Assembly: GCA_002391465.1 (NCBI GenBank)
Contig: DGFC01000144.1
Location: 1,743-12,896 of the forward strand
Origin: Firmicutes bacterium UBA3910
GTDB taxonomy: Bacteria; Bacillota; Limnochordia; Darwinibacteriales; Darwinibacteriaceae
Direction: 5' to 3'
DNA: 11,154 nucleotides
Below, one piece after another: positions 1 to 7,811 of this stretch. The position numbers and the translations under genes were made by a program. The notes beneath the pieces are model-generated. The model worked only from the letters and a program-made list of their open reading frames with translations, searched no databases and had not been told where the DNA came from. Position 1 is the stretch's first letter, and every line of letters starts with the position of its first letter.

Positions 1-309
1 TTGACAATGAATTTCGTGTCGGGCAGCGCCAATCAGGTGGAGACAATGTCCCTTTCCCGGCGTGCCCTACCCACGGGCAGCAGGGTGCTCTTAATTGATG
101 ACTTTATGAAGGCGGGCGGCACTTTAAGGGGCTTGATCAACCTGATGGATGAGTTTGAATGTACAGTGGTTGGGACAGGTGTTTTGATTGAAACGGGCTG
201 GCCCGAGAAGAAGCTGATCGATGATTATTTATCCCTGATCTATCTGCAGGAGGTCAACGTGGAAGAAGAAAAAGTGATAGTAAGGCCCGCAGATTGGATC
301 ACGGCTTAG
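1..309 (+). CDS. purR: PurR, pur operon repressor (3' part only)
   Basis: This is the C-terminal end of a Bacillus-type purine repressor, a transcription factor that binds DNA through an N-terminal winged helix and senses PRPP through a C-terminal phosphoribosyltransferase-like domain. Only the last 102 residues are present and the DNA-binding part lies outside the window. The reading frame is open from base 1, so the first codon here is not a start. The PRPP-binding signature VLLIDDFMKAGGT (residues 29-41 of the fragment) has the family form. The preceding GSAN...TMSLSRR segment and the following LINLMDEF also agree with my recollection of B. subtilis PurR. It ends in TAG. The Shine-Dalgarno of glmU overlaps this stop, which suggests joint transcription. 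In Bacillus, ridA/yabJ and spoVG stand between purR and glmU; both are absent here. Confidence 0.93.
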   Translation: MTMNFVSGSANQVETMSLSRRALPTGSRVLLIDDFMKAGGTLRGLINLMDEFECTVVGTGVLIETGWPEKKLIDDYLSLIYLQEVNVEEEKVIVRPADWITA

Positions 310-315
310 GTGGTG
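308..315 (+). promoter_or_regulatory. Ribosome binding site deciding the glmU start
   Basis: AGGTGGTG overlaps the purR stop codon and lies 6 nt upstream of TTG 322. An ATG at 318 lies only 2 nt downstream and opens a three-codon frame (ATG ATT GGG TAA), so it cannot start glmU. The spacing favours the TTG. Confidence 0.6.
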
Positions 316-321
316 TAATGA

Positions 322-1320
322 TTGGGTAAGACAGCAGCAGTTATTCTAGCAGCAGGCGAAGGTTCGCGCATGTTATCAAAAAAGGCAAAGGTCCTGCACC
401 GTTTGGCCGGTTTAGAATTGGTCAACCATGTGGTGCGCAGCGTACGGGAGGCTGCCTTTGATCGCACGATAGTCGTGATCGGCTATCAGGGTGATAAAGT
501 GCGCCAGGCGTTAAGCGGTGTTGAGCTGGTGGAGCAAAAGGAGCAGCGGGGTACTGGACACGCGGTAAACCAGTGCCGTGAAGCCCTCAAAGGTTTTAGC
601 GGCAATGTCTTGGTTACCTATGGAGATACGCCCCTCTTTCGCGGTGAGACCTTTGCTAATGCGCTGAAATACCATGAGGAGCAGGGAGCGGCAGCCACTA
701 TTGTTACTGCCATCTTTGATGATCCCACCGGTTATGGGCGTGTGATTAGGGACGGCGACCGTGTTTTGGGGGTAAAGGAACATAAGGATGCCAGTCCGGA
801 CGAACTGGCTGTTACGGAAATCAACACCGGGACATACTGTTTCCGCAGTGAACTGTTATTCGAATACCTGACCAAAATCACGCCCGATAACGCCCAGACC
901 GAATACTATCTGCCCGATGTTCTGCCCCTTCTGCTCAAAGCGGGTCATAAAGTGGCAGGTTATGTGTTGGCTGATCCCAAAGAGAGCATGGGGATTAATG
1001 ACCGCAGTCAACTGGCGGAGGCCGAGGCTGTGCTGCGGGATCGCCTCTGTCGTAAATGGATGGATCGGGGCGTAACGATCATTGATCCCGCCACAACCTG
1101 GATTGAGCACGACTGCACCATCGGCGAGGATACTGTTATTTACCCTAACACGTACATCCAGCAGGGTACTGAGATCGGCAGTGACTGCATTATAGGGCCG
1201 AACTGCCGCTTAAGTGGGGCCAAAATCGGTGATGGGGTAGTTATGGAAAACACTATTGTTGTGGGCAGGCATGTGGATGCAGGCAGCCACATAGCCCCCT
1301 TTACTTTTCTGACCAGTTAA
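322..1320 (+). CDS. glmU: GlmU-type N-acetylglucosamine-1-phosphate uridylyltransferase, short form
   Basis: Cytoplasmic enzyme that makes UDP-GlcNAc from UTP and GlcNAc-1-phosphate for peptidoglycan. The N-terminal nucleotidyltransferase domain (about residues 1-235) looks intact: LAAGEGSRM (9-17), KVLH (23-26), QRGTGHA, GDTPLF, GYGRV, EHKDA, EINTGTY and GINDRSQL all match the family signatures. Residues from about 250 show left-handed beta-helix hexapeptide repeats ([24 protein letters not shown]). The protein then ends at 332 residues, whereas bifunctional GlmU has about 455. The missing part carries the acetyltransferase His, Tyr and Asn residues and most of the acetyl-CoA site. Twenty bases separate the stop from the prs start, so no displaced remainder exists in another frame. 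TTG 322 is chosen for its ribosome site. Acetylation of GlcN-1-P, the other half of the usual GlmU job, must come from elsewhere or be bypassed. A different sugar substrate is possible. Confidence 0.88.
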   Translation: MGKTAAVILAAGEGSRMLSKKAKVLHRLAGLELVNHVVRSVREAAFDRTIVVIGYQGDKVRQALSGVELVEQKEQRGTGHAVNQCREALKGFSGNVLVTYGDTPLFRGETFANALKYHEEQGAAATIVTAIFDDPTGYGRVIRDGDRVLGVKEHKDASPDELAVTEINTGTYCFRSELLFEYLTKITPDNAQTEYYLPDVLPLLLKAGHKVAGYVLADPKESMGINDRSQLAEAEAVLRDRLCRKWMDRGVTIIDPATTWIEHDCTIGEDTVIYPNTYIQQGTEIGSDCIIGPNCRLSGAKIGDGVVMENTIVVGRHVDAGSHIAPFTFLTS

Positions 1321-1324
1321 AATT

Positions 1325-1333
1325 GGAGGCGGG
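1325..1333 (+). promoter_or_regulatory. Ribosome binding site of prs
   Basis: GGAGGCGGG lies 7 nt before ATG 1341 and supports that ATG rather than the in-frame TTG at 1323, which overlaps the site itself. Confidence 0.6.
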
Positions 1334-1340
1334 AATTGAA

Positions 1341-2288
1341 ATGAGACAGGGCAGTAAAAAACTAAAGGTATTCAGCGCCAACGCCAACCGGGAATTAGCG
1401 GAGCAGATCTGCAGCTGTTTAGGTTTGGAGCTGGGCAAAGCGGAAGTGACCAGGTTCAAGGATGGTGAGATCAGGGTCCGCATCGGAGAAACTGTGAGGG
1501 GTGTGGAAGTGTTCATTGTCCAGCCCTTGAACAACCCGTCTTCCGAAAATTTGATGGAACTTCTGATCATGATTGATGCAATGAAACGGGCTTCTGCCAA
1601 AGAGGTGTGTGCAGTGATTCCCTACTACGCCTACGCCCGACAGGATCGGAAGACCCAGCCTAGGGATGCAATCGCTGCTAAGCTCGTGGCAAATCTAATT
1701 ACCGCGGCAGGTGCCGATCGGGTTGTCACACTGGATCTCCATGCAGGCCAGATTCAAGGCTTCTTCGATATTCCGGTAGACAATCTCCGGGCAATGCCAA
1801 TCATTTACGATTACATACAGAAGAAAGAACTGGAAGATGTAATCGTTGTCTCGCCTGACGTGGGCGGGGTTGTCCGGGCCCGGGAACTGGCCGATCGCCT
1901 CCACTGCGCCATTGCCATTGTAGACAAACGCAGACCCAGACCGAACGTTGCTGAGGTAATGAACATTATCGGGGATGTGGAAGGTAAGACGGCAGTGTTT
2001 ATCGACGACATGATCGACACGGCCGGTACCATAGTCAATGCGGCTGAGGCCATTTTGGCGCGGGGTGCCAAGGAGGTCTATGCTTGCAGCAGCCATGCGG
2101 TCTTTTCCGACCCGGCAGTGGAACGACTAGCCAACAGCCCGCTGAAGGAGATAATCGTAACAGACAGCATTCACCTGCCCCCAGAGAAGAAGATACCCAA
2201 TCTGACAGTCCTATCGGTTGCGCCCTTGTTTGCAGAAGCAATTCGGCGCATCTTCGAGGAACTGTCCGTAAGCTATCTGTTTGACTAA
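1341..2288 (+). CDS. prs: Ribose-phosphate pyrophosphokinase (PRPP synthetase)
   Basis: Converts ribose-5-phosphate and ATP to PRPP and AMP, feeding purine, pyrimidine, NAD, histidine and tryptophan synthesis in the cytoplasm. From ATG 1341 the product is 315 residues, the usual length for class I enzymes. Visible motifs are FKDGE near residue 39, [10 protein letters not shown] (flexible catalytic loop), [11 protein letters not shown] (pyrophosphate loop region), the conserved KRRPRPN segment, and the PRPP-binding motif [12 protein letters not shown] (219-230). An upstream in-frame TTG at 1323 would add six residues but has no ribosome site. It follows glmU by 20 nt and is probably co-transcribed with it, as in Bacillus. 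The purR fragment upstream encodes a regulator that senses the product of this enzyme. Confidence 0.97.
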   Translation: MRQGSKKLKVFSANANRELAEQICSCLGLELGKAEVTRFKDGEIRVRIGETVRGVEVFIVQPLNNPSSENLMELLIMIDAMKRASAKEVCAVIPYYAYARQDRKTQPRDAIAAKLVANLITAAGADRVVTLDLHAGQIQGFFDIPVDNLRAMPIIYDYIQKKELEDVIVVSPDVGGVVRARELADRLHCAIAIVDKRRPRPNVAEVMNIIGDVEGKTAVFIDDMIDTAGTIVNAAEAILARGAKEVYACSSHAVFSDPAVERLANSPLKEIIVTDSIHLPPEKKIPNLTVLSVAPLFAEAIRRIFEELSVSYLFD

Positions 2289-2298
2289 ATGTGGTAAG

Positions 2299-2310
2299 AA
2301 TGATATCATT
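2299..2310 (+). repeat. 12-bp perfect palindrome upstream of rplY
   Basis: AATGATATCATT reads the same on both strands and lies in the 46-nt gap between prs and rplY, 13 nt upstream of the rplY ribosome site. It could be an operator half-site pair or chance. No T-run follows, so it is not a terminator. Confidence 0.3.
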
Positions 2311-2334
2311 AGACGGAATAAAAAGGAGGCTGTA

Positions 2335-2976
2335 ATGGGTATGGCTAATTTAGAGCTAACTGTGGAAAAAAGAACTGAAACAGGTAAATCCTATGCGCGC
2401 AAACTCCGTGCCGCTGGCAAAATCCCCGCGGTAGTCTACGGTTCCGGTGAACCGGCAATAAATGTGGAAGTGTCCGTCCGTGAGGCTGAAAGGATCCTTT
2501 CAGCAGCGGGCAGCTTGGTTACGCTGGCCATTAACGGAGATTCTAAGCCGGTTATCGTCAAGGACATTCTCCGCGACCCGGTCCGGGGCGATCTGATGCA
2601 TGTGGATTTCCACGCGGTAGACCTTAAGAAGGAACTGGAAATCAGTGTGCCCATCCGCTACGTTGGCGAAGAGAATCGGGCGAATGATGGCGGCATCGTG
2701 GCAACGCTCCTGTGGGAAGTCACCGTTTCCTGTCTGCCAACTCAGATTCCGGAGGCAATTGAGGTAGACGTGAGCGGACTCACCCTCGATGACACGCTCA
2801 CCCTCGCCGATCTGGAACTTCCAGAAGGCGTTGAGGTTGTTGGTGAACCGGACGAAGCGGTTGTCAGGGTAACCCTGCCCGATCTGCCTGCGGCAGAAGA
2901 AGGCGATGAAGAAGAGGCTGAAGACGGCGCAGCAGAAGCCGAAGAGCCTGCAGCAGAGGAACCGTCCGAAGAATAA
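2335..2976 (+). CDS. rplY: 50S ribosomal protein L25, long (Ctc/TL5) type
   Basis: Binds 5S rRNA in the large ribosomal subunit; the Bacillus homologue Ctc is a general-stress protein. The product has 213 residues from ATG 2335. The N-terminal L25 beta-barrel (about 1-95) begins LELTVEKRTETGKSYARKLR and contains IPAVVYG, the usual start of this domain. A second beta domain (about 100-185) contains VSCLPTQIPEAIEVDVS, typical of the long form. The last 28 or so residues are an Ala/Glu-rich acidic tail (DEEEAEDGAAEAEEP), common in long L25 proteins. AAGGAGG at 2323-2329 gives 5 nt spacing to ATG 2335; ATG 2341 is the alternative start. The gene ends just before an intrinsic terminator, so the purR-glmU-prs-rplY transcript probably ends there. 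Confidence 0.95.
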   Translation: MGMANLELTVEKRTETGKSYARKLRAAGKIPAVVYGSGEPAINVEVSVREAERILSAAGSLVTLAINGDSKPVIVKDILRDPVRGDLMHVDFHAVDLKKELEISVPIRYVGEENRANDGGIVATLLWEVTVSCLPTQIPEAIEVDVSGLTLDDTLTLADLELPEGVEVVGEPDEAVVRVTLPDLPAAEEGDEEEAEDGAAEAEEPAAEEPSEE

Positions 2977-2998
2977 AGAAATTAGCGTCAGCAGGGGG

Positions 2999-3036
2999 CG
3001 CACAGTGCTGGAAGAAGTCACTGTGCGTTCTTTTGT
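2999..3036 (+). terminator. Intrinsic terminator after rplY
   Basis: A perfect 9-bp stem, CGCACAGTG (2999-3007) with CACTGTGCG (3019-3027), encloses an 11-nt loop and is followed by TTCTTTTGT. It lies 22 nt after the rplY stop and before pth. The T-run is interrupted, so partial read-through into pth is possible. Confidence 0.8.
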
Positions 3037-3059
3037 GATCTCTATTTGGAGGGAAGACG

Positions 3060-3644
3060 GTGACGGTGAGAATAATCGTTGGCTTAGGCAATCCCGGTGC
3101 ACGCTACGCCCAAACCCGGCACAATTTGGGCTTTTGGGTGATAGACGAGCTCAGCGACCGCTGGCAGATTCCCCTTACTCGGCACAAGTACCAAGCTAAG
3201 TACGGCGAAGGCCGGGTGGGCGCAGAACGGATCGTGCTTGTTAAACCCCAAACCTTCATGAACCGCAGCGGCGAGGCGGTCAGTTCCTTCGTCCGCTTCT
3301 ATCAGCCGGATTTGGCTGATCTTTTGGTTATTTACGACGACCTGGATTTAGCCCCCGGCTTATTGCGCTTGAAAGGATCGGGCAGTGCCGGCGGGCATCG
3401 GGGTATGGAAAATATTATTCAACACTTGGACTCCAAAGAGTTTCCCCGTCTGCGCTTGGGGATAGGCGCAACCCCTGAATTTTTAACCGCTGCCGATTAT
3501 GTATTGCAGAGGATTGATGCGGAAGAACTAATAATACTTAAAGAGGCAGCAAAAAGAGGGGCGGATGCGGTGGAAATGTGGCTGAAAGAAGGTCTGCTCA
3601 CGGCCATGAACCAATTTAACCGGAGGCAGACCGGAGAAGCGTAA
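3060..3644 (+). CDS. pth: Peptidyl-tRNA hydrolase
   Basis: Cleaves peptidyl-tRNA released from stalled ribosomes and recycles the tRNA; called spoVC in B. subtilis. The product has 194 residues, the normal bacterial length. GLGNPG (8-13), the catalytic His21 in TRHNLGF, KPQTFMNRSG with Asn68, and YDDLDL with Asp93 are all present. The GSAGGHRG segment has Arg at 114, where E. coli and B. subtilis have Asn. The start is GTG 3060, with GGAGGG at 3048-3053 spaced 6 nt away. GTG 3066 is a less well placed alternative. The gene follows the rplY terminator by about 23 nt, so it depends on read-through or on a promoter I could not define. In Bacillus the next gene is fin/yabK; here mfd follows directly. 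Confidence 0.96.
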   Translation: MTVRIIVGLGNPGARYAQTRHNLGFWVIDELSDRWQIPLTRHKYQAKYGEGRVGAERIVLVKPQTFMNRSGEAVSSFVRFYQPDLADLLVIYDDLDLAPGLLRLKGSGSAGGHRGMENIIQHLDSKEFPRLRLGIGATPEFLTAADYVLQRIDAEELIILKEAAKRGADAVEMWLKEGLLTAMNQFNRRQTGEA

Positions 3645-3667
3645 CCGGTTGGGAAAGGGGATATCAA

Positions 3668-6600
3668 TTGTCCTTACACAATCTGACCGATTTAGTGCGG
3701 CAGAGTAGAGAACTGGTGGCGGCACGGGAGACTATTGAAAAGGGCCGCAGCCATATTTTTACCGGGCTTTCCGGCGGGCAGCGTTCAATCTTTCTCAGCG
3801 CAATTTACAATCCAAACCGGGTGACCTTAGTGGTTACCCCCAGTTTAGACCAAGCGGAAAAACTGGCTGCAGATGCGGCTGTTCTGCTGCCCCACTGCAG
3901 TCCCCTCATCTGGGAAGGTAACGAGCTCATGCCCTATGAAGAGGCCTTGCCCGCTTTGGATCTGCGCACGGAACGGCTGCAGGTTCTGCAGCTGGGAAGA
4001 AGGCCCGGTACTATCATCTTTGCTCCGGTGATCGGCTTGCTGGAGGGATTGGCGGGGGCTGACCGCTTCTTAAATTCGCAATTTTCAGTAGATTTGTCCT
4101 CCCGCTTCGATCTGGATGAACTGGCGGAAAGGCTTGTTATGCTCGGCTATGAGCGGCTCCCGGCTGTGGAGGGTCCGGGGCAGTTCAGTATTCGAGGCGG
4201 TATTGTGGACATCAGTCCGGTTACAATGGACCAGCCGGTACGACTAGAGTTTTTTGGCGATGAAATTGACTCTCTTCGCCTGTTCAGCTACGAAACGCAG
4301 CGGTCCCTGGAGAACATCCAGGAGGTTGTAATTGGCCCCGCCCGGGAGACTTTATACGATGCTGCTGAGCTGGAACAGATTAAGGAAGCCATTTGGGAGG
4401 CTGCCCAAGTCCAAGGCGAACGCCTGCACAGGCTGATGCGGGTAGAAGAGGCGGATCATCTCCAGGCTCAGGTGGCCCGCCATCTGGAAGCCTTTGAAGA
4501 GCGGGGCTATTTCCCCGGTATGGAGCAGTACAAACCGTTCCTTGGCAAGCTAGCTACCTTGTTTGATTACCTGCCCGAGGATCTGCTTCTCATATTAGAC
4601 GAGCCCCTGCGCCTGAAAGAGGCGGTTGATCATGCCTATTTGGAAATAAGTGAGACCATTGCCCAACTAGTAGAGAGGGGCAAGGTTTTACCTGCCTTAA
4701 CGGGTCTTTATCGGGATTGGACAGAGCTGTGGCAGATTTTCCAGCGTTATAACCCCCTTTACCTTTCCGTGTTGGGTAAACGGGTGACAGGCATGGAGGG
4801 GGCGAGCAGTACCTCCTTGGGCCTGCGCATGCCTGAACACTTTGCCGGCAGTATTGAGCGCATGCTGAAACAGGTGAAAAAGTGGCGACGGGATCACTAC
4901 CGTATCCTGCTTCTCGTTTCCACCCAGGAGCGGGGCGAGCGGTTGGTGGAGATCTTGCGGGAAGAGGAAGTACCTGCCCTTTACGTTGAGGAGGTTGGTA
5001 AAGAGCTTCAGATCGGCAACTGCGTGATCACCACGGGTGATCTCCAGACCGGATTTGAATTCCCCGCCTTTAAACTGGTTGTCCTAACTGAATTGGAGCT
5101 GTACGGTAGGGAGCGGGTGAGGGCCCGGCCCACCAAGGTGGAAGAGGGGCTGAAGATCGCCCCCAGCGAGCTCAAACCCGGTGATTACGTGGTCCATATC
5201 AACCACGGGATCGGTCAGTATATGGGCATTGAAGTCCTGCAGGTTGATGACCGCTCCAAAGACTACCTGCTCATTCGCTACGCAGGAAAAGACCGACTTT
5301 ACGTACCAACGGACCAGATTCACCTTCTCCAGCGCTATGTTGGCCTAGATGAGGGTGCACCCCGCCTGTCCAAATTGGGCGGCAACGAGTGGGCCCGGGT
5401 CAAGCAGAAGGCCAAGGAATCGGTACATAAAATGGCGGAAGGCCTGCTTGAATTGTACGCTGAGCGCCAGGCCGTGCCCGGTTTTGCCTTTTCGGAAGAT
5501 ACCCCTTGGCAGCGGGACTTAGAGGCCACTTTTCCCTACCAGGAAACGCCTGACCAAATGGAAGCAATCGAGGCGGTTAAGGGGGATATGGAGAAACCAA
5601 GACCCATGGACCGTCTGCTCTGCGGCGATGTGGGTTACGGCAAGACGGAAGTGGCGGTACGGGCCGCTTTCAAAGCGGTTACCAACGACAAACAAGTAGC
5701 TGTGCTCGTACCTACCACCATTTTAGCCCAGCAGCACCACCGCACTTTCGTCGAGCGTTTTGAAGGTTTCCCCGTTAATGTGGGAGTGGTGAGCCGCTTC
5801 CAATCCCAGCGGGAGATTACCAAAACAATTAAGGGGCTTGCCTCAGGCGCAATCGACATTGTGATCGGCACCCACAGGCTGCTCTCTTCGGACGTGAAGT
5901 TCAAGGATTTGGGCTTGGTAATTATCGACGAGGAGCAGCGGTTTGGTGTTGCCCAAAAAGAATGGTTGAAAAAGGTGGCACCGACCGTGGACGTGCTTAC
6001 GTTATCGGCCACGCCCATCCCCCGGACGCTGCACATGGCTATGGTGGGTGTGCGTGATATGAGTGTGATAGCTACTCCGCCTGAGGATCGCTATCCGGTT
6101 CGGACCTATGTGGTGGAATACGATGAACAGCTCATCCGCCAGGCGATTATGCGGGAGTTGGCCCGTCAAGGACAGGTGTATTTCGTCCACAACCGGGTTC
6201 ATTCCATTGATTATGTTTACAGCGAGCTGCAGAAACTGGTGCCCGAGGCCCGCATTGCTGTTGCCCATGGGCAGATGGATGAGGCCGTTTTAGAGCGGGT
6301 AATGCTCGATTTTTACAACGGTGAGTTTGATATCCTGCTCTGCACCACCATCATTGAAAGCGGGATGGATATTGCCAATGTAAACACCTTGATTGTGGAC
6401 AACGCGGACTACTTCGGCCTAGCCCAGCTTTATCAGCTGCGGGGCCGGGTTGGGCGCACTAACCGGGTGGCATATGCCTACTTCACCCACCGTAAAGACA
6501 AGATCTTAACGGAAGAAGCGGAAAAAAGGCTGTCCGCCATTAAGGAATTTACCGAACTGGGCTCCGGTATCCGCATCGCCATGCGCGATTTGGAGATCCG

Positions 6601-7171
6601 GGGAGCAGGGAACCTGTTAGGCCCAGAGCAGCATGGGTTTATTGCCTCGGTCGGCTTTGAGCTTTACACTAAGCTCTTAGAAGAATCCATCCGTGAGCTG
6701 AAAGGTGAAAAGGTTGTGGAACCGCCTGAACCTGTATTAGATCTACAGGTTAACGCCTACATCGACGATCGCTACGTGGGCGACCCGGCGCAGAAGGTGG
6801 AACTTTATCAGAAGATCATTAATGTGACTGATTTAGAGGCCTGCGCCGAGCTGGAGGATGAAATAACGGACCGCTTTGGCGATCCCCCCGATGCGGTATA
6901 CAACCTGCTCCAGATCGGCCGGATAAGAGTGTTGTCCCGCCGGGCGGGCATTGCCAATATTATGGCCCGGGAGCGGCACTTTGAGATCAAGTTCCTGGAA
7001 GGTTTGGCCATTGACGCCGAGCAGTACGCAGAACTATACCAGCGTTATCGGGGCAAAATCTCTTACCGCCACGGGAAAGCGGGGAGGCTGCTTGTGGAGC
7101 GGAGGGCCCATGAAGAAGGTAAGAGCCTAGCCTTTCTAATCGACGTACTCGCCACTTTGCAGAATGAATAA
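3668..7171 (+). CDS. mfd: Transcription-repair coupling factor Mfd
   Basis: ATP-dependent DNA translocase that removes RNA polymerase stalled at lesions and recruits UvrA for nucleotide excision repair. The product has 1167 residues, the usual size. The N-terminal UvrB-like part (about 1-350) begins TGLSGGQRS. The RNA-polymerase-interacting domain starts near 503 (KPGDYVVHINHGIGQYMG). The RecG-like translocase follows with Walker A GDVGYGKT (653-660), the DEEQ box (754-757), LSATPIPRTLH, and motif VI QLRGRVGR (923-930). The C-terminal TRCF/UvrA-blocking domain spans about 1020-1130. The start is TTG 3668, with AAAGGGG at 3654-3660 spaced 7 nt away; it lies 23 nt after pth. The last codons and the stop also carry the -35 element of the spoVT promoter. 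Confidence 0.97.
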   Translation: MSLHNLTDLVRQSRELVAARETIEKGRSHIFTGLSGGQRSIFLSAIYNPNRVTLVVTPSLDQAEKLAADAAVLLPHCSPLIWEGNELMPYEEALPALDLRTERLQVLQLGRRPGTIIFAPVIGLLEGLAGADRFLNSQFSVDLSSRFDLDELAERLVMLGYERLPAVEGPGQFSIRGGIVDISPVTMDQPVRLEFFGDEIDSLRLFSYETQRSLENIQEVVIGPARETLYDAAELEQIKEAIWEAAQVQGERLHRLMRVEEADHLQAQVARHLEAFEERGYFPGMEQYKPFLGKLATLFDYLPEDLLLILDEPLRLKEAVDHAYLEISETIAQLVERGKVLPALTGLYRDWTELWQIFQRYNPLYLSVLGKRVTGMEGASSTSLGLRMPEHFAGSIERMLKQVKKWRRDHYRILLLVSTQERGERLVEILREEEVPALYVEEVGKELQIGNCVITTGDLQTGFEFPAFKLVVLTELELYGRERVRARPTKVEEGLKIAPSELKPGDYVVHINHGIGQYMGIEVLQVDDRSKDYLLIRYAGKDRLYVPTDQIHLLQRYVGLDEGAPRLSKLGGNEWARVKQKAKESVHKMAEGLLELYAERQAVPGFAFSEDTPWQRDLEATFPYQETPDQMEAIEAVKGDMEKPRPMDRLLCGDVGYGKTEVAVRAAFKAVTNDKQVAVLVPTTILAQQHHRTFVERFEGFPVNVGVVSRFQSQREITKTIKGLASGAIDIVIGTHRLLSSDVKFKDLGLVIIDEEQRFGVAQKEWLKKVAPTVDVLTLSATPIPRTLHMAMVGVRDMSVIATPPEDRYPVRTYVVEYDEQLIRQAIMRELARQGQVYFVHNRVHSIDYVYSELQKLVPEARIAVAHGQMDEAVLERVMLDFYNGEFDILLCTTIIESGMDIANVNTLIVDNADYFGLAQLYQLRGRVGRTNRVAYAYFTHRKDKILTEEAEKRLSAIKEFTELGSGIRIAMRDLEIRGAGNLLGPEQHGFIASVGFELYTKLLEESIRELKGEKVVEPPEPVLDLQVNAYIDDRYVGDPAQKVELYQKIINVTDLEACAELEDEITDRFGDPPDAVYNLLQIGRIRVLSRRAGIANIMARERHFEIKFLEGLAIDAEQYAELYQRYRGKISYRHGKAGRLLVERRAHEEGKSLAFLIDVLATLQNE

Positions 7172-7194
7172 AAGTGGAAGTGCAGGTCATACTA
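7165..7194 (+). promoter_or_regulatory. Sigma-G-type promoter for spoVT
   Basis: TGAATA (7165-7170) and CATACTA (7188-7194) are separated by 17 nt. Both elements fit the sigma-G consensus as I know it (-35 GHATR, -10 CATNHTA, spacer 17-18). The -35 element overlaps the mfd stop codon. Transcription would begin near 7200, giving a short leader with the ribosome site at 7213-7220. In B. subtilis spoVT is transcribed by sigma-G RNA polymerase in the forespore, which agrees with this placement. Confidence 0.82.
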
Positions 7195-7212
7195 ATCCCG
7201 AGCCAACTTAAC

Positions 7213-7220
7213 AGGAGGGG
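7213..7220 (+). promoter_or_regulatory. Ribosome binding site deciding the spoVT start
   Basis: AGGAGGGG lies 7 nt before TTG 7228. The open frame extends up to GTG 7174, but that codon lies inside the promoter spacer and upstream of the predicted transcript start, so TTG 7228 is the start. Confidence 0.8.
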
Positions 7221-7227
7221 TGCGACT

Positions 7228-7761
7228 TTGAAGGCAACGGGTATAGTAAGACGTATTGACGATTTGGGTCGCGTTGTCATTCCCAAAGAAATCCGGCGCA
7301 CTTTGCGAATCCGCGAAGGCGATCCCTTAGAAATTTTTGTTGATCGGGACGGAGAAGTCATTCTCAAAAAGTATTCACCCATCGGTGAATTAGGCGATTT
7401 CGCCCAGGAATATTCTGACTCCCTCTATGAGACCACGAATCATATTGCAATCATTACTGATCGTGATGCAGTTGTCGCGGTATCGGGGGCACCCAAGAAA
7501 CAGTGGATCGATCAAAATGTAGTTGCAGTGGTTGAAGAGGCGATGGAAACGCGGAAGACCATTATCACCCGGGCCGGGGAACACCCTGAAGGGGAGCAGT
7601 GGGACTTTGCCATGCAGGTGATTGCGCCCATCATTTCGGAGGGAGACCCCATAGGCACCGTAATCCTCGGCAGCAACGATCCCAATGTGACCCTGGGTGA
7701 ATTGGAGACAAAGCTGTGCGAAACGGCGGCGGGCTTTTTGGCAAAACAGATGGAGCAGTAA
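7228..7761 (+). CDS. spoVT: Stage V sporulation protein T, AbrB-family regulator
   Basis: Forespore transcription factor that tunes the sigma-G regulon late in spore formation. From TTG 7228 the product is 177 residues; the Bacillus protein has 178. The N-terminal AbrB swapped-hairpin DNA-binding domain (about 1-50, MKATGIVRRIDDLGRVVIPK onward) is almost identical to B. subtilis as I recall it. The C-terminal GAF-like ligand domain (about 55-177) is more diverged in the middle but ends GELETKLCETAAGFLAKQME, very close to the family. It sits 56 nt after mfd, behind the sigma-G-type promoter described separately. Because its own regulon is that of sigma-G, this arrangement ties its synthesis to the same compartment. 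Its identity is among the most secure in the window. Confidence 0.98.
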   Translation: MKATGIVRRIDDLGRVVIPKEIRRTLRIREGDPLEIFVDRDGEVILKKYSPIGELGDFAQEYSDSLYETTNHIAIITDRDAVVAVSGAPKKQWIDQNVVAVVEEAMETRKTIITRAGEHPEGEQWDFAMQVIAPIISEGDPIGTVILGSNDPNVTLGELETKLCETAAGFLAKQMEQ

Positions 7762-7811
7762 CAAGGGGCAAATATATAAAGAAAGTGCAGGGGACTCCTA
7801 GCGGTCATAAC

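Noticed and set aside
1174..1320. Frameshift as the cause of the short GlmU
   Set aside because: The sequence after the stop passes directly into the prs ribosome site and start, and no beta-helix repeats appear in any other frame, so there is no displaced C-terminal part to recover.
1695..2096. 133-residue open frame on the - strand inside prs
   Set aside because: It is fully antisense to a well-conserved gene, its translation has no recognisable domain, and it has no convincing ribosome site. It is a shadow frame.
2500..3102. 200-residue open frame on the - strand across rplY and into pth
   Set aside because: It runs antisense through the rplY acidic tail and the terminator, with low-complexity Cys/Phe-rich translation. 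It is an artefact of the GAA/GAG-rich tail read backwards.
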